Shown here: positions 33,674 to 42,181 of the stretch, piece after piece | Layout: the number at the start of each line of letters is the position of its first letter | How positions within the stretch are numbered: the stretch's first letter is position 1 | From: Rhodococcus opacus | GTDB taxonomy: Bacteria > Actinomycetota > Actinomycetes > Mycobacteriales > Mycobacteriaceae | Reading direction: 5' to 3' | Length of the DNA stretch: 64,000 nucleotides | NCBI RefSeq assembly: GCF_012396235.1 | Contig: NZ_JAAXPA010000006.1 | Location: forward strand, 124,001-188,000 | Made by a program: the position numbers and the translations under genes | The notes under the pieces: generated by a model | What the model saw: the letters and a program-made list of their open reading frames with translations, nothing else | Databases searched by the model: none | What the model was told of the DNA's origin: nothing

Positions 33674-36021
33674 TGCCCGTACCTCATGTCTTTCACTTGG
33701 TCACGGCCGGCGTTCAAGGCATCAATAAAATGGCCCAGCCCCGTCAATCCCGAGTCCGTCAAGTATCCGGCCAAGCCCGACTGCAGGAGAGGGAGCCGCT
33801 GATACGGATTCTCAGCCGCAATTTGATCGTATGGCAGCAGCGGTCCGTCAGTACCGTCTCGAAATAGATCGAGCCCTGAATATGAATCCAGTACTCCCCC
33901 ATTTGCAGCCTGAAGGCCCAATGCAATCTGGTAGTACTGATTGGTCAACAACGCGTTGTCGGCGAAATCCGCATTCGCCTGCAGCGTGCTGTCCGGTATT
34001 GAACCCATGACCGCGCTCTTGAACGACGGGTCGGCGAGATCGATACCACTTGAAATCAGAGGGCCCGCTACAGGAATGAACTCGACGCCCTTGCCGATCA
34101 CTGTTCTGATGGTGTCGTAGGCAACGCCCTTACTTTCGAAACCAGCAGCGTTCTGGGATGTTTCGTCGCCGAGTCGGTCGGCGAACTCGAGGTCGAGCCC
34201 CTTGTCCACAACGCCCTGAAGATTGCCTGCCCACGTCCCGTACTGGTAGTGGGGGTTCTGCGGTGTCTGGCCGTCGACAGCCCACGCCTGCTCCAATTGA
34301 GCAGACAGCCCCAAGGCGTGCGCATTGAAATACGAGGCACCGTCGGCGTTGGAATCGATCACCGAGAATATTCTCGGCGCATCCTCGAGTCGGAGGTACT
34401 CATGGCCCGTCAGGCCGGTGAAAGAGTTGGTTCCCGTGAAGGACTCGGGCACCCCCACCATATTGCCGATGTACGGGGCGAGCGTTGTGCCCAACGCCTG
34501 CGTGATGTCGGGGTTCACTTCACCGATTGCCTGCCCCTTCGTCCCTGGGATGTCGAGTAGCTCGGCGTCTTTCGCAGCGAGGATTTGTGCGAGCCCGAAT
34601 GCCGATTCGCCGGCTTGTCGCGACCGGAACATTTCTCCGGGATCGGACGGATCGGAGGGCCGGGCGTCGTCGGCGATCCAGTCGAACATCGCGGCGACGT
34701 TCTGTTCGCCGCCGTCGGCCCAATCGCGTTGGAGCAGGGGCATGATGACGTCGTCGCGGTTGTAGCCGGCCGGCATGCCGTCGCCGGACAGGATGTTGTG
34801 GACGGCGGCATGGTCGCGGCCACCGACGCCGACCATGTCCTGCAGGAGGGTGTCGACGCTGTCGCGGCCCAGAGCGTTGTGGTCGAAGGAGTCCCCGATC
34901 AGGAGGCTCTTGTCGTTGGTGGCCGAGGCGATCTCCCCGGCACGGGAGAGGAGGCTCTCGCTCAGCTCACTGCCCTGCTGCACGGCCGGGTCCGCCAGAC
35001 CGAAGGCTTTGGTGAATCGTGCCAGGTCGTCGCCGTTGTTGACGACCACCGACGGTTGCGGTGCGTCGTGCGCGCCCTTCGTCAGGTTGCCGGTCGACGT
35101 CACCGGTCCCTCGAACAGTCCTCGAAGGCTTTCCGGAATGTGGCTCTGACCGCCGACGTCGCCGCTGGCACTGCCGACGTTGTAGTTCGACACCACAGCG
35201 AGGCCGTTGGACAGCGCGCTCGCGGCCTCGGTGCGTCCGTTCTCGCTGTACTGCTCGGACAGGGCGAGGAAGCCGTCCTTGCCGGCCGCGGTATAGAACT
35301 GCTGCAGGAAGTCGATCGTTCCCTGTGGAAGATCGGTGACCTTGCCGCCGTCGGCCAGCGTCTGCACTTGTGCGGGAGTAAGTCCCGCCGCCGCGATCTC
35401 CCGGGCGACACGGTCACGGACGTCCTGCGGAATGTCGGAACCGCCTCGCACCACCTGCTCGCCCAGCGCGGTGCCCTCGTGCCCCGACAGACCCGTGGTC
35501 GCCGGGGCACTCGCCGCCACGGCGCGCAGCGCGTCCCGGATCGCCGTCGCCATGTCCCGATCGGCATTGTCGAGTTCCGTCAGTGCTCCACCGAGTTGGC
35601 TGCGCCAGTACTCCATCAGCTCGGCATGCTCGGCGGCCTCGGCCTCGCTCATCGTCGTCGGCCGGCTGACGATCTGCCAGTCGTCGGAGACGGTGAATCC
35701 GTCGGTTGCCGCCTTGTCGATCACGGTGGCGACGTAGTCCCGCGCATGGCCGAGGCGATCGGCCCCACCGACGAGCGCGTTCGACAGATCCTCCAGATCG
35801 TCTGCGAGCCGGCGGATTTCCATGCGCTCACTGTTCGCCCTCTGCTCGGCGGCCGCCTGCGCCGGACCGCGCCAGTCGTCGTGTCGGCCCAGATCTGCGA
35901 CAGCACGCTGGACGTCGTCCGCCCGGCCCCGTGTGTCCTCGGCGGTCCGTCCGATCTCCTCGCCCGCCAGTGTCAGATCCCGCGGGTTCCAGACGTGCAG
36001 TTGCGACCGACGCGGAATCAC
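33670..36021 (-). CDS. Large WXG-bearing T7SS protein with long C-terminal region, cassette 2
   Basis: 783-residue protein. GTG 36021 overlaps the preceding stop by four bases (GTGA). Residues 1-200 are helical with WXG at W50-R-G52 (DDWRGPAQAAAEQRANSERM) and a TVSDDWQIVS segment shared with the 10376 protein. The middle (about 230-470) has helical repeat-like units (AREIAAAGLTPAQVQTLADGG, FTKAFGLADPAVQQGSEL, HAAVHNILSGDG). The end is a helical, Tyr-rich region (DFADNALLTNQYYQIALGLQ). It resembles large rhodococcal proteins annotated as TPR-repeat-region proteins. No signal peptide; export by T7SS is inferred from the partner's YxxxD motif. Confidence 0.7.
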   Translation of the reverse strand: MIPRRSQLHVWNPRDLTLAGEEIGRTAEDTRGRADDVQRAVADLGRHDDWRGPAQAAAEQRANSERMEIRRLADDLEDLSNALVGGADRLGHARDYVATVIDKAATDGFTVSDDWQIVSRPTTMSEAEAAEHAELMEYWRSQLGGALTELDNADRDMATAIRDALRAVAASAPATTGLSGHEGTALGEQVVRGGSDIPQDVRDRVAREIAAAGLTPAQVQTLADGGKVTDLPQGTIDFLQQFYTAAGKDGFLALSEQYSENGRTEAASALSNGLAVVSNYNVGSASGDVGGQSHIPESLRGLFEGPVTSTGNLTKGAHDAPQPSVVVNNGDDLARFTKAFGLADPAVQQGSELSESLLSRAGEIASATNDKSLLIGDSFDHNALGRDSVDTLLQDMVGVGGRDHAAVHNILSGDGMPAGYNRDDVIMPLLQRDWADGGEQNVAAMFDWIADDARPSDPSDPGEMFRSRQAGESAFGLAQILAAKDAELLDIPGTKGQAIGEVNPDITQALGTTLAPYIGNMVGVPESFTGTNSFTGLTGHEYLRLEDAPRIFSVIDSNADGASYFNAHALGLSAQLEQAWAVDGQTPQNPHYQYGTWAGNLQGVVDKGLDLEFADRLGDETSQNAAGFESKGVAYDTIRTVIGKGVEFIPVAGPLISSGIDLADPSFKSAVMGSIPDSTLQANADFADNALLTNQYYQIALGLQAANGGVLDSYSGLDLFRDGTDGPLLPYDQIAAENPYQRLPLLQSGLAGYLTDSGLTGLGHFIDALNAGRDQVKDMRYGQ

Positions 36022-36437
36022 ATCTCCCCCATCGCCGACAGCTGCGACGCGAACGACGTGTCGGTGACCTCGTAGTTCTCGGCCCCGCCACCCGCGATGA
36101 ACGCCATCTCGTCGATGCGACTGGCCGCGACTCCCAGCGCGGAGGCGAGCATGTCGCCGGCTTCCTGGCACGCCGCCGCGGTGTCGGACCCCTCGACGGC
36201 CCGCACCGCGTGTTCGAAGCTCCGGCGGCCGCCCAACGCCTCGACCTCACGCGCAATGGCGCCGAGAGCGGTGGACATCGCACGCAGCATGTCGGGATCG
36301 ACCTTGACGACCGCGACGTCCGGTCCACCGAGCACCGGCGCCAGCCCGGGGACGGCGGCCAGCGGAGGCTGCGTCGCACCGGTCCCGTCCAGCGACGCAA
36401 TGACACTTTCCGGCCACGTCATATCGCCCTCTGACAT
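36018..36437 (-). CDS. EspC-like small T7SS-associated protein, cassette 2
   Basis: 139-residue protein. After a Pro-rich leader, VKVDPDMLRAMSTALGAI starts the same motif as the 10083 and 17104 proteins. The C-terminus carries a canonical YxxxD/E motif, Y122-EVT-D126, followed by TSFASQLSAMG. ATG 36437 has GGGGGAG 6 bases upstream. The gene is coupled by a four-base overlap to the WXG-bearing gene at 33670. Closest in the window to the 10083 protein (FASQLSAMG against FRSQLNAIG). Confidence 0.75.
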   Translation of the reverse strand: MSEGDMTWPESVIASLDGTGATQPPLAAVPGLAPVLGGPDVAVVKVDPDMLRAMSTALGAIAREVEALGGRRSFEHAVRAVEGSDTAAACQEAGDMLASALGVAASRIDEMAFIAGGGAENYEVTDTSFASQLSAMGEM

Positions 36438-36616
36438 CTACATCTCCCCCTGATAGCCGCATCGAGATCCACCCCCGGATCCGGGTCACCGACACGCTCG
36501 GCGACCGTGGAGAGAATAGCGGACGCCGTCACACGGACGTGTGACCACAACACGGTTGTGCAACGGTTGGGCGGATTCGCAGATTGAGAATCGGGTGAAC
36601 CGGGTATCGAGACCAG

Positions 36617-37837
36617 ATGGCCATCACCGATATCAAGGAGTACAGCCACCTCACCGATGCGGATGTGGAGGCGCTGGGCGCGGAACTCGATGCGATCCGG
36701 GCAGACATCGAGGAGTCCCGCGGCGCCCGCGACGCGCGGTACATCGACCGGACGATCAAACTGCAGCGGTCGCTGGCGATCGCGGGCAGGGTCGTCCTGT
36801 TCGGCAGCCGGAAGAGACCGGCGTGGATCCTGGGTACCGCCTTGATGGGTGCGGCGAAGATCATCGAGAACATGGAACTCGGCCACAATGTCATTCACGG
36901 CCAATGGGATTGGATGAACGATCCCGAGATCCACTCGTCGAACTGGGAGTGGGACAACACGTGCCCGTCGTCGGGGTGGAAGCACTCGCACAACTACGTC
37001 CATCACAAGTTCACCAACATCGTCGGTCTCGACAGCGACGTCGGTTACGGGATCCTGCGCATGACCCGCGACCAGAAGTGGTCGCCGGTGTACCTGGCGC
37101 AGCCGTTCTACAACGTGCTGCTGGCGTTGCTGTTCGAGTGGGGTGTCGCGCTGCACCACCTCGACGTGGAAAGCATCCGGCGCGGCGACTACGACCGCGC
37201 CGAAACCCTCCGCAACGCGAAGGAGGTGGGACGTAAGATCGCGCGGCAGGTCGGCAAGGACTATGTGGTGTTCCCGGCGCTCACCGGCCCGGCATGGAAG
37301 AGCACGCTGACAGCGAACATCACCGCCAACGTGATCCGCAACCTGTGGGCCTACGGTGTCATCTTCTGCGGCCACTTCCCGGACGGCGCGGAGAAGTTCA
37401 CCAAGGAGGAATTCGAGAAGGAAACCAAGGCCGAGTGGTATCTGCGCCAGATGCTGGGCTCCGCCAACTTCAACGCCGGCCCGGTGCTGGCGTTCATGAG
37501 TGGCAACCTCTGCTACCAGATCGAGCACCATGCGTTTCCCGACCTGCCCAGTAACCGCTACGCCGAGATCGGCGTGAAGATGCGGGAACTGTGCGACAAG
37601 TACGACCTCCCCTATACGACGGGTTCGCTGCCCCACCAGTACGGACTCACCCTCCGCACCATCTTCAAGCTCGCCCTGCCCAACCGCTTCCTGTCGGCGT
37701 CCGCGGACGACGCACCGGAGACGGCCTCGGAACTCCGCTTCCGCATCCGGGGCGGGATGAAGGAAGTGTTCGGCGTCGACCCTGCGACCGGGAAGCGGCG
37801 CGGACTGCGTACGGCGCTGGCGATGATCCGCAACTGA
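36617..37837 (+). CDS. Membrane fatty-acid desaturase (DesA3-like)
   Basis: 406-residue diiron desaturase. The three histidine boxes are H90-NVI-H94, H123..HNYVHH130 and QIEHH near residue 300. Between them are hydrophobic helices (LGTALMGAAKIIENM, FYNVLLALLFEWGVALHHL). This matches mycobacterial stearoyl-CoA desaturases that introduce a delta-9 bond using an electron-transfer partner (Rv3230c-like), which is not next door. ATG 36617. It converges with the gene at 37839 with one base between the stop codons. Confidence 0.92.
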   Translation: MAITDIKEYSHLTDADVEALGAELDAIRADIEESRGARDARYIDRTIKLQRSLAIAGRVVLFGSRKRPAWILGTALMGAAKIIENMELGHNVIHGQWDWMNDPEIHSSNWEWDNTCPSSGWKHSHNYVHHKFTNIVGLDSDVGYGILRMTRDQKWSPVYLAQPFYNVLLALLFEWGVALHHLDVESIRRGDYDRAETLRNAKEVGRKIARQVGKDYVVFPALTGPAWKSTLTANITANVIRNLWAYGVIFCGHFPDGAEKFTKEEFEKETKAEWYLRQMLGSANFNAGPVLAFMSGNLCYQIEHHAFPDLPSNRYAEIGVKMRELCDKYDLPYTTGSLPHQYGLTLRTIFKLALPNRFLSASADDAPETASELRFRIRGGMKEVFGVDPATGKRRGLRTALAMIRN

Positions 37838-37838
37838 C

Positions 37839-39134
37839 TCAGGACGTCCACGCGTATCGGAAGCGTTGCGCGACCTCGTCGACCGGTTTCTCCCGGTATT
37901 CGGCGTGCTCGTAACCCTTGACCGCCGCGAGCGCTTCCATGATCAGCGGTCCGAACAGGTCGCGCGCGAGCGCCGACGACTCGAACGCTCCGAGCACGTC
38001 GGACGGCAGGGTCGGGAGGAGATCCACGGCGCCGGTCAGGTCCGCGGGATCGACCGACACCTCGTCCGGGAGGGGAAGCGCACCGGCGATGCCGTCGTGC
38101 GCGGCGCCGAGAATGGCGGCGCTGCTCAGATACGGGTTCGCGGACGGGTCGATGGGTTTGATCTCCAGGTTCGCGCCGTGCGGGTTCCCGGCGGTGTCCG
38201 CGCAGAGGCGAACGGCTGCCTCGCGGTTCTCCAGGCCCCAGCAGCGGAACACGCCCGACCACATGCCCGGGCGCAACCGCAGGTGCGACAGCGCCGATCC
38301 GGCGAGAACGGCCGTGAACTCGGGTAGCGCCCGCAGAATCCCGGCGACCGCGGCGCCACCGGCAGGAGTCAGTCCGTGCGGGCCCGGGCCTCCCGACAGG
38401 ATCGGCAGGTCACCCTCGGTGAACGACACGTGCTGGTGGGCACCATTACCCGCCCCGCCCGCGACGGGCATGGGTGAGAACGACGCCCGCAGTCCCTGGG
38501 CGCGTGCGATCCGGCTGATCAGGGCGCGGGCCAGCACCGCGTTGTCGGCCGCCTCGACGGGATCCGCGGGGGCGAGCGACACCTCGAATTGGCCGAGCCC
38601 GGCCTCGGCGTGGACCTGTTCGATCGGCAGGGCGGCCGTCGACGCCGCCGCGAGCAGGCGCTCGATGAATTCTTCTTGCGTGAGAACGGCATTGAGGCCG
38701 TAGGCGGACCATTCTTCCGTGGTCGCCGCGTCGAACAGCGCGAACTCGATCTCGTGGCCGATTCGTGCGGTCAGCCCGGACTCCGCCAGCCGCGCCGTCA
38801 CCCGCCGCAGCGCGTACCGGGTGCAGGCGAGCGACGGCGTCCCGTCCTGCTCGGTCAGGCACGCCGGCGCCCAGTACGTGCCGTTGCCCAGGTCTCGCAC
38901 GTCGTCGCCGTCGATCCGCAGCCGGAGGTCGCCGACGACGGAGAAGGATGGCGTGAATGCGAGGTGGTCGTCGACGCAGAACACAGTCCAGCTCGGCGAT
39001 GCGCCTGCTCCGGAGTCGACGAAGGTGGGCAGTCTCGAGATCGGCAGCACCTTCGCCCGGGAGACCCCGGCCATGTCGACGATCGAGCCGACGATGCGGT
39101 CCGTGTGGCAGAAACCATCCTCCGCGCCGGGCAT
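37839..39134 (-). CDS. Glutamine synthetase family protein
   Basis: 431-residue member of the GlnA-like group (gamma-glutamylpolyamine synthetase type). Motifs in order: IGHEIEFALFD metal-binding Glu region, EAGLGQFEVSLAP, NGAHQHVSF (the His near the glutamate site), LRLRPGMWSG and EIKPIDPSANPYL. ATG 39134 is coupled to the preceding gene (TGATG). It could ligate glutamate or another acid to an amine such as a polyamine, not necessarily ammonia. The upstream open frame, 350 codons longer, runs antisense-like through the previous gene and is not used. Confidence 0.85.
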   Translation of the reverse strand: MPGAEDGFCHTDRIVGSIVDMAGVSRAKVLPISRLPTFVDSGAGASPSWTVFCVDDHLAFTPSFSVVGDLRLRIDGDDVRDLGNGTYWAPACLTEQDGTPSLACTRYALRRVTARLAESGLTARIGHEIEFALFDAATTEEWSAYGLNAVLTQEEFIERLLAAASTAALPIEQVHAEAGLGQFEVSLAPADPVEAADNAVLARALISRIARAQGLRASFSPMPVAGGAGNGAHQHVSFTEGDLPILSGGPGPHGLTPAGGAAVAGILRALPEFTAVLAGSALSHLRLRPGMWSGVFRCWGLENREAAVRLCADTAGNPHGANLEIKPIDPSANPYLSSAAILGAAHDGIAGALPLPDEVSVDPADLTGAVDLLPTLPSDVLGAFESSALARDLFGPLIMEALAAVKGYEHAEYREKPVDEVAQRFRYAWTS

Positions 39135-41077
39135 CAGGCCCTCGCCACTGCGGTGGTCCGCGCGAGGAACCCGAGCACGCTGTGCACCGATTCGCGTTGC
39201 GCACGGCCCTGACCTGCGCCCCCGCCGCCGAACGCGATGCCGCCGGTCCATTGCGCGTCGGCGGGGAACATTCCGAGGCGGAGGAGGTGGCCGGCGCCGT
39301 CGAACGTCCGGTGTTCGTCGCGGGTGCCGGATCGACGCCCGAGAACTGCCGTGGCCATCTCGTCCGACGGCCACAACTGGTCGTCCGCACCGGTCAGACA
39401 CAGCACCGGCGCGGTCGCCCGTTCGGACCGCAGCGTCGCCTCGGCCGGTGCGGCCGCGAGCCCGGCCCGGTAGGCGGCACCCAGGCGCAGCAGGCTCGGG
39501 CGGTGCGCGGTGACGTCCTGGTGCGCCCGCCACGCGTTGCGGATCAGCTGGGGCATCAGCATCCCACCCGGCAGCGGCGCCCACGGCACGGGCCGGCCGT
39601 TCCACGTCCACGACGGGGTGTCGGCGACCTCGCCGTCGGGGCCGATCGCCTGCCACGACACCGAACTCGGGCTGATCAGGATCAGCCCGGCGACGGGGAG
39701 GTCGCCGACGCACGCAGACGCCAACAGGCCCTCCGCACCCCGCGAAATGGCCATCGCGGTCACGCGATTCGCGTCCACCGACGGCTGCGCACCGAGAGCC
39801 TCGACCGCGGACGTGAACCGCTCGAGCGGAACGTTCACCAGCGTCGCGTCGGTGTTCGATTCGTCCACCCACGAATAGGCCAGTGCGGCATACCCGTTGG
39901 CAGCCAGCATTCCGACGGTGGAACGTTGGGAGTCGACGCCGCCCTCCGAGCCGCCGAAGCAGGCGACGCCCGGCCAACCGCCGCTCGGAGCGTCGCCGGC
40001 GGGCAGTGCGAGCAGCGCCGGTCGGTCGCCGACATCGAGGGAACGGACGGACACTCCCGGGGCGCTCACGTGACGCGTCACCGTCCGCCGCGACGTTCCG
40101 TCCGGAGTGCCCGCCTCGACGGTGACCAGCCAGGCGTCGGGCGGCGGCACGAAGAGGTCGGGAACCCGGCCTTCGGACACGAAACGCATGGCCCACAGCG
40201 GCGCGTCGGCGTCCGCCACGTCCCAGTCACCGTGGTCCGGAACCTGTCCGGCGACGTCGACGATTCCGTCGGCCGGGACGGTGAACGTGGCCTCCGCCCG
40301 CCACTGTCCACCGAACAGGTCGGTTCCGGTGGTGCGGACGGTCACCGACGATCCGGGCCGGGCGCCGCGGACGATCAGCGAGAACGCCTCGTCGTGACGC
40401 GACGACGCCGGAACGTCGAGTTCGAGGGACCCTGCCGACAGGTCCGCGGCCGGCGCGGGCTGCTCGGTTACCGCGGGCTCCGCCGAAGTGTGGGTCTCCA
40501 GCAGCTGCGACCGCTTCTCGAACCATCCGGGGAACACCGCGGACACGAGGCCCGCGACGCCCATGAGGGTGAACGGCAGCACCCAGTAGCAGACGACGGA
40601 CAGGGTGTCGCCGGCGTCGCGCATGGTGGCGTCGCCGTCGACGATGGGTGGGATCAGCGAGAACACGGTCATCAGTCCGAACGCGGCCACCCACATCCAC
40701 GTCATGGCCGTGGTGATGTATCGGAATCCGCCGCTCGCCGCCGTCCGGGCGTCCACGGTTGCCGCCGCGTACTCGCGCACGAACGGCCGCCCGATCAGAG
40801 CGCCCACCGCCGCGATCGCGAACAACCCGAAGTTGCTCAGCGGCTGAAGCCAGCGTTCGAGGACGGCGTCGTCCAGGGTGAGTGCCGCGATCAGCAACAG
40901 TGCGAAGACGGCGACGGTGCCGACCTCGAGGGTCCGCCACGGCTGGCCCCGCAACCGTTGCAACACCTGGCCTACCGCCGCAATTCCGAACGCGATCGCG
41001 ACGGCAGCGACGAATCCCGTGTTGCCCACCAGGATCCAGTAGACGATCCACGGTGCGAATCCGATGATGAATCCCAT
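39134..41077 (-). CDS. Membrane-anchored BAAT-family acyl hydrolase/acyltransferase
   Basis: 647-residue fusion. Residues 1-180 have six to seven membrane helices (GFIIGFAPWIVYWILV, FVAAVAIAFGIAAVGQ, TVAVFALLLIAALTL, FGLFAIAAVGALIG, MWVAAFGLMTVFSLI, VLPFTLMGVAGLVSAVF). Residues 215-340 resemble the BAAT N-terminal beta-sandwich. Residues 345-647 are the BAAT_C alpha/beta hydrolase with nucleophile S445 in MAISRGAEG, Asp in TGADDQLWPS and His in GAGHLLRLG. BAAT proteins move or hydrolyse acyl-CoA thioesters. Coupled to a glutamine-synthetase-like gene, so an amide-forming pair is conceivable. Confidence 0.78.
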   Translation of the reverse strand: MGFIIGFAPWIVYWILVGNTGFVAAVAIAFGIAAVGQVLQRLRGQPWRTLEVGTVAVFALLLIAALTLDDAVLERWLQPLSNFGLFAIAAVGALIGRPFVREYAAATVDARTAASGGFRYITTAMTWMWVAAFGLMTVFSLIPPIVDGDATMRDAGDTLSVVCYWVLPFTLMGVAGLVSAVFPGWFEKRSQLLETHTSAEPAVTEQPAPAADLSAGSLELDVPASSRHDEAFSLIVRGARPGSSVTVRTTGTDLFGGQWRAEATFTVPADGIVDVAGQVPDHGDWDVADADAPLWAMRFVSEGRVPDLFVPPPDAWLVTVEAGTPDGTSRRTVTRHVSAPGVSVRSLDVGDRPALLALPAGDAPSGGWPGVACFGGSEGGVDSQRSTVGMLAANGYAALAYSWVDESNTDATLVNVPLERFTSAVEALGAQPSVDANRVTAMAISRGAEGLLASACVGDLPVAGLILISPSSVSWQAIGPDGEVADTPSWTWNGRPVPWAPLPGGMLMPQLIRNAWRAHQDVTAHRPSLLRLGAAYRAGLAAAPAEATLRSERATAPVLCLTGADDQLWPSDEMATAVLGRRSGTRDEHRTFDGAGHLLRLGMFPADAQWTGGIAFGGGGAGQGRAQRESVHSVLGFLARTTAVARA

Positions 41078-41159
41078 TGCCCTGCCCCACTGGTCGACTC
41101 ACCATATTGTCGGCCCTCGGGCGGGCGCGGGATGCCGATTCACCGAAGGTCGGTGCGGG

Positions 41160-42050
41160 TCAATGCGCGAGCGATTCCGCCAGTTCGCAGAAGCGTTGCA
41201 CCGTGACCCCGGCGAACGTCGGGTTGTACGCCACCGCCAAACCGATCGCCGGGCGCAGCGCTGCGGGAACGAGCGGCCGGAACCGCACACCGGAGCCGGC
41301 ACGCTTCGACGAACTCGACGGGACGAGCGCCCAGCCGAAGCCACTCTCCACCAGAAACAGCACCGTCTGCACCTGCACTGCCTCCTGGGTGACTCGCGGC
41401 GAGAACTTCGCCTCCTCGAACAGGATCGAGGTCAGCGCATGCAGCCCGGGCAGCCCCGATGTCGTGTAGTCGATGAACGGCTCGTCGCGCAGGTCGTCGA
41501 GCGAGACCCCCTCCTTTGCCGCCAACCGGTGTCGCACGGGAAGCGCGACGACGAAGTGATCACGTTCCACGGTGATGTTGCGGATGTCGCTGCGCCGGGA
41601 CAGCGGTGAGCGCACGATCCCGACGTCGAGGTGATTCTGCTCGAGCGAGTCGATCAGTTCGGCGTTGGTGAGCTCCGAGAACTTCAACACGATGTCCGGA
41701 TACTGCTTCTGGAATGCCGGCAGCAGCCGCGGGAGCAGGATGTTCTTGGCGGAACCGACGAAGCCCACGCGCAGCCCGCCGCTGAATCCGTGCGCCGTGG
41801 ACCGCGCGACCCTGGCCACTTCCTCGGCGTGGAAGAGCGCGGCCCGGGCATCGGTCAGCGCTGCCTCTCCCGCCGTGGTCAACCGCACCCGGTGGGTGGA
41901 CCGGACGAACAGTTCCGCGCCGATCTCCTCTTCGAGTTTGCGGATCGACACGGACAGCGGCGGCTGCGTCATATGCAGGCGTTCCGCTGCCGCGCGGAAG
42001 TTCAGGGTGTCGGCGACGGCGACGAATTGCTGCAGCTGACGTAGGTCCAC
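41160..42050 (-). CDS. LysR-type regulator of the CoA-ligase operon
   Basis: 296-residue LTTR. The N-terminal winged helix spans 1-60 (LRQLQQFVAVADTLNFRAAAERLHMTQPPLSVSI), followed by a linker helix and effector domain (LRVGFVGSAKNILLPRLLPAF). GTG 42050. It is divergent from the operon starting at 42182; the 131-base gap contains TGAT-GCCG-ATCA (42074-42085), a small dyad that might be part of the binding site. It probably activates the operon in response to its acid substrate or CoA ester. Confidence 0.88.
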   Translation of the reverse strand: MDLRQLQQFVAVADTLNFRAAAERLHMTQPPLSVSIRKLEEEIGAELFVRSTHRVRLTTAGEAALTDARAALFHAEEVARVARSTAHGFSGGLRVGFVGSAKNILLPRLLPAFQKQYPDIVLKFSELTNAELIDSLEQNHLDVGIVRSPLSRRSDIRNITVERDHFVVALPVRHRLAAKEGVSLDDLRDEPFIDYTTSGLPGLHALTSILFEEAKFSPRVTQEAVQVQTVLFLVESGFGWALVPSSSSKRAGSGVRFRPLVPAALRPAIGLAVAYNPTFAGVTVQRFCELAESLAH

Positions 42051-42181
42051 GGTGATATCCCATCCGAATCAAGTGATGCCGATCAATGCGCTTCCCTTGT
42101 ATTAAACACATCCCCGTCGGCACTGTGACTCAGACAACAGTCTTCGAGCATTCGTCCCCCACATCACCGCCGAGGCCCTCT

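Noticed and set aside
39135..40196. Upstream extension of the glutamine-synthetase-like frame (about 350 codons)
   Set aside because: Low-complexity Arg/Gly-rich translation overlapping the BAAT gene; ATG 39134 with TGATG coupling is better.
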